DNA from: Falsibacillus pallidus
GTDB taxonomy: Bacteria > Bacillota > Bacilli > Bacillales > DSM-25281
Direction of reading: 5' to 3'
DNA length: 64,000 nt
Assembly: GCF_003350505.1 (NCBI RefSeq)
Contig: NZ_QQAY01000009.1
Span: 62,001-126,000 of the forward strand
Below are positions 63,635 through 64,000 of this stretch, one piece after another (position 1 is the first letter of the stretch; every line of letters starts with the position of its first letter). The translations under genes and the position numbers were made by a program. The notes beneath the pieces are model-generated. The model had not been told where the DNA came from and made no database searches. It was given only the letters and a program-made list of their open reading frames with translations.

Positions 63635-63661
63635 TGTAACCTTTTGCACGTACTGTACGAC
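63635..63661 (+). promoter_or_regulatory. ECF-type autoregulatory promoter of sigX
   Basis: TGTAAC, exactly 17 bases, then CGAC: the SigX/SigW-class pattern. It lies 27 bases before the sigX start. Confidence 0.75.
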
Positions 63662-63688
63662 TAATATTTTGAACGGGGAGGTAAATGA

Positions 63689-64000
63689 ATGGACTCCGTT
63701 TTTCAGGATTTATATACGAAATACCATCAGGATGTGTTTCAATTCCTGGTGTATATGGTGAAGAGCAAAGAGCAGGCAGAAGACCTGGTACAGGAAGTCT
63801 ATATCCGTGTATTGAAATCTTATAAAAAATTCCAAGGGAAAAGCTCCGAAAAGACATGGTTATTCTCCATTGCAAGGAATGTTGCAATCGATCATTTCCG
63901 TAAAGAGAAAGGCTGGAAAGGCCGATTGATGGAAAAATTTGATTGGGGAAGCCAGCAATTGAAAGATGATCTCCCTCTTCCGGAGGACATCACACTTCAG
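63689..64000 (+). CDS. sigX: ECF RNA polymerase sigma factor SigX, N-terminal part
   Basis: 104 codons are visible before the window ends, with no stop. ATG 63689 lies eight bases after GGGGAGG; an ATG four bases earlier is out of frame. Region 2 is complete: YHQDVFQFLVYMVKSKEQAE, DLVQEVYIRVLKSYKKFQ and the KTWLFSIARNVAIDHFRK promoter-melting segment, very close to B. subtilis SigX. Region 4 lies outside. SigX controls cell-surface charge genes and resistance to cationic peptides. The usual next gene is its anti-sigma factor rsiX. Confidence 0.9.
   Translation, partial: MDSVFQDLYTKYHQDVFQFLVYMVKSKEQAEDLVQEVYIRVLKSYKKFQGKSSEKTWLFSIARNVAIDHFRKEKGWKGRLMEKFDWGSQQLKDDLPLPEDITLQ

Overview
This is a contiguous piece of the chromosome of an endospore-forming Bacillaceae bacterium (Bacillus sensu lato). 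Base composition is moderate to low in G+C by eye, purine-rich Shine-Dalgarno sites precede nearly every gene, and GTG and TTG starts are common. Gene order follows Bacillus subtilis 168 from the yqjA region to sigX: yqjA-yqjB-yqjC-yqjD-yqjE, dinB, gndA, zwf, rnz, namA, yqjP-yqjQ, polYB-yqjX, yqkB, yqkD, yqkE, yqkF, mciZ, nudF-yqxK, spoIIM, fur, yqzK-xerD, deoB-punA-pdp, dacF-spoIIAA-AB-sigF, spoVA, lysA, ribT, ypuF, scpA-scpB, ypuI, dacB-spmA-spmB, rluB, resABCDE, sigX. I see no rRNA, tRNA, prophage, transposase or CRISPR array.

Region 1 (1-13 kb): the tail of an amino-acid ABC ATPase, a YqjA membrane protein, an L,D-transpeptidase, the tiny stressosome anchor Prli42, methylmalonyl-CoA epimerase with a carboxyltransferase, a PepT-like peptidase, a stand-alone CheW, DNA polymerase IV, and both dehydrogenases of the oxidative pentose phosphate pathway (gndA, zwf) on opposite strands. 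Region 2 (13-33 kb): an FtsX-type ABC exporter, RNase Z, the old yellow enzyme NamA, a glycosyltransferase, an SOS-controlled Y-family polymerase with its YolD partner, small iron-sulfur proteins, and a ketone-body/leucine catabolic module (mvaB divergent from thiolase-scoA-scoB). Region 3 (33-50 kb): MciZ, ADP-ribose pyrophosphatase, an EndoQ-like nuclease, SpoIIM, Fur, XerD, nucleoside catabolism, the spoIIA operon and a reduced spoVA operon, then lysA. Region 4 (50-64 kb): orphan ribT, ScpAB, a superoxide dismutase with an N-terminal extension, dacB-spmAB, RluB, the ResABC cytochrome c biogenesis proteins with the ResDE two-component system, and the start of sigX.

Much of the sporulation programme can be read from promoter-like sites: a SigH-type site before spoIIA, SigF-type before dacF, SigG-type before spoVAA, and SigE-type before spoIIM, dacB and mciZ. 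LexA boxes precede polYB, a PerR-like box precedes fur, cre-like sites precede mce and deoB, and a near-ideal ECF autopromoter precedes sigX.

The most notable unexplained signals are: (i) five copies, two in tandem, of a ~119-bp hairpin-forming intergenic repeat with a compensatory base-pair change between copies; (ii) a spoVA operon lacking the three cistrons (AC, AD, AEB) normally at its centre; (iii) a 115-bp element with inverted ends, one of which supplies the stop codon of the yolD-like gene; (iv) hairpins that overlap expression signals (the SigH -35 of spoIIA, the Shine-Dalgarno of the superoxide dismutase). All family assignments are from reading the sequences, without database searches.
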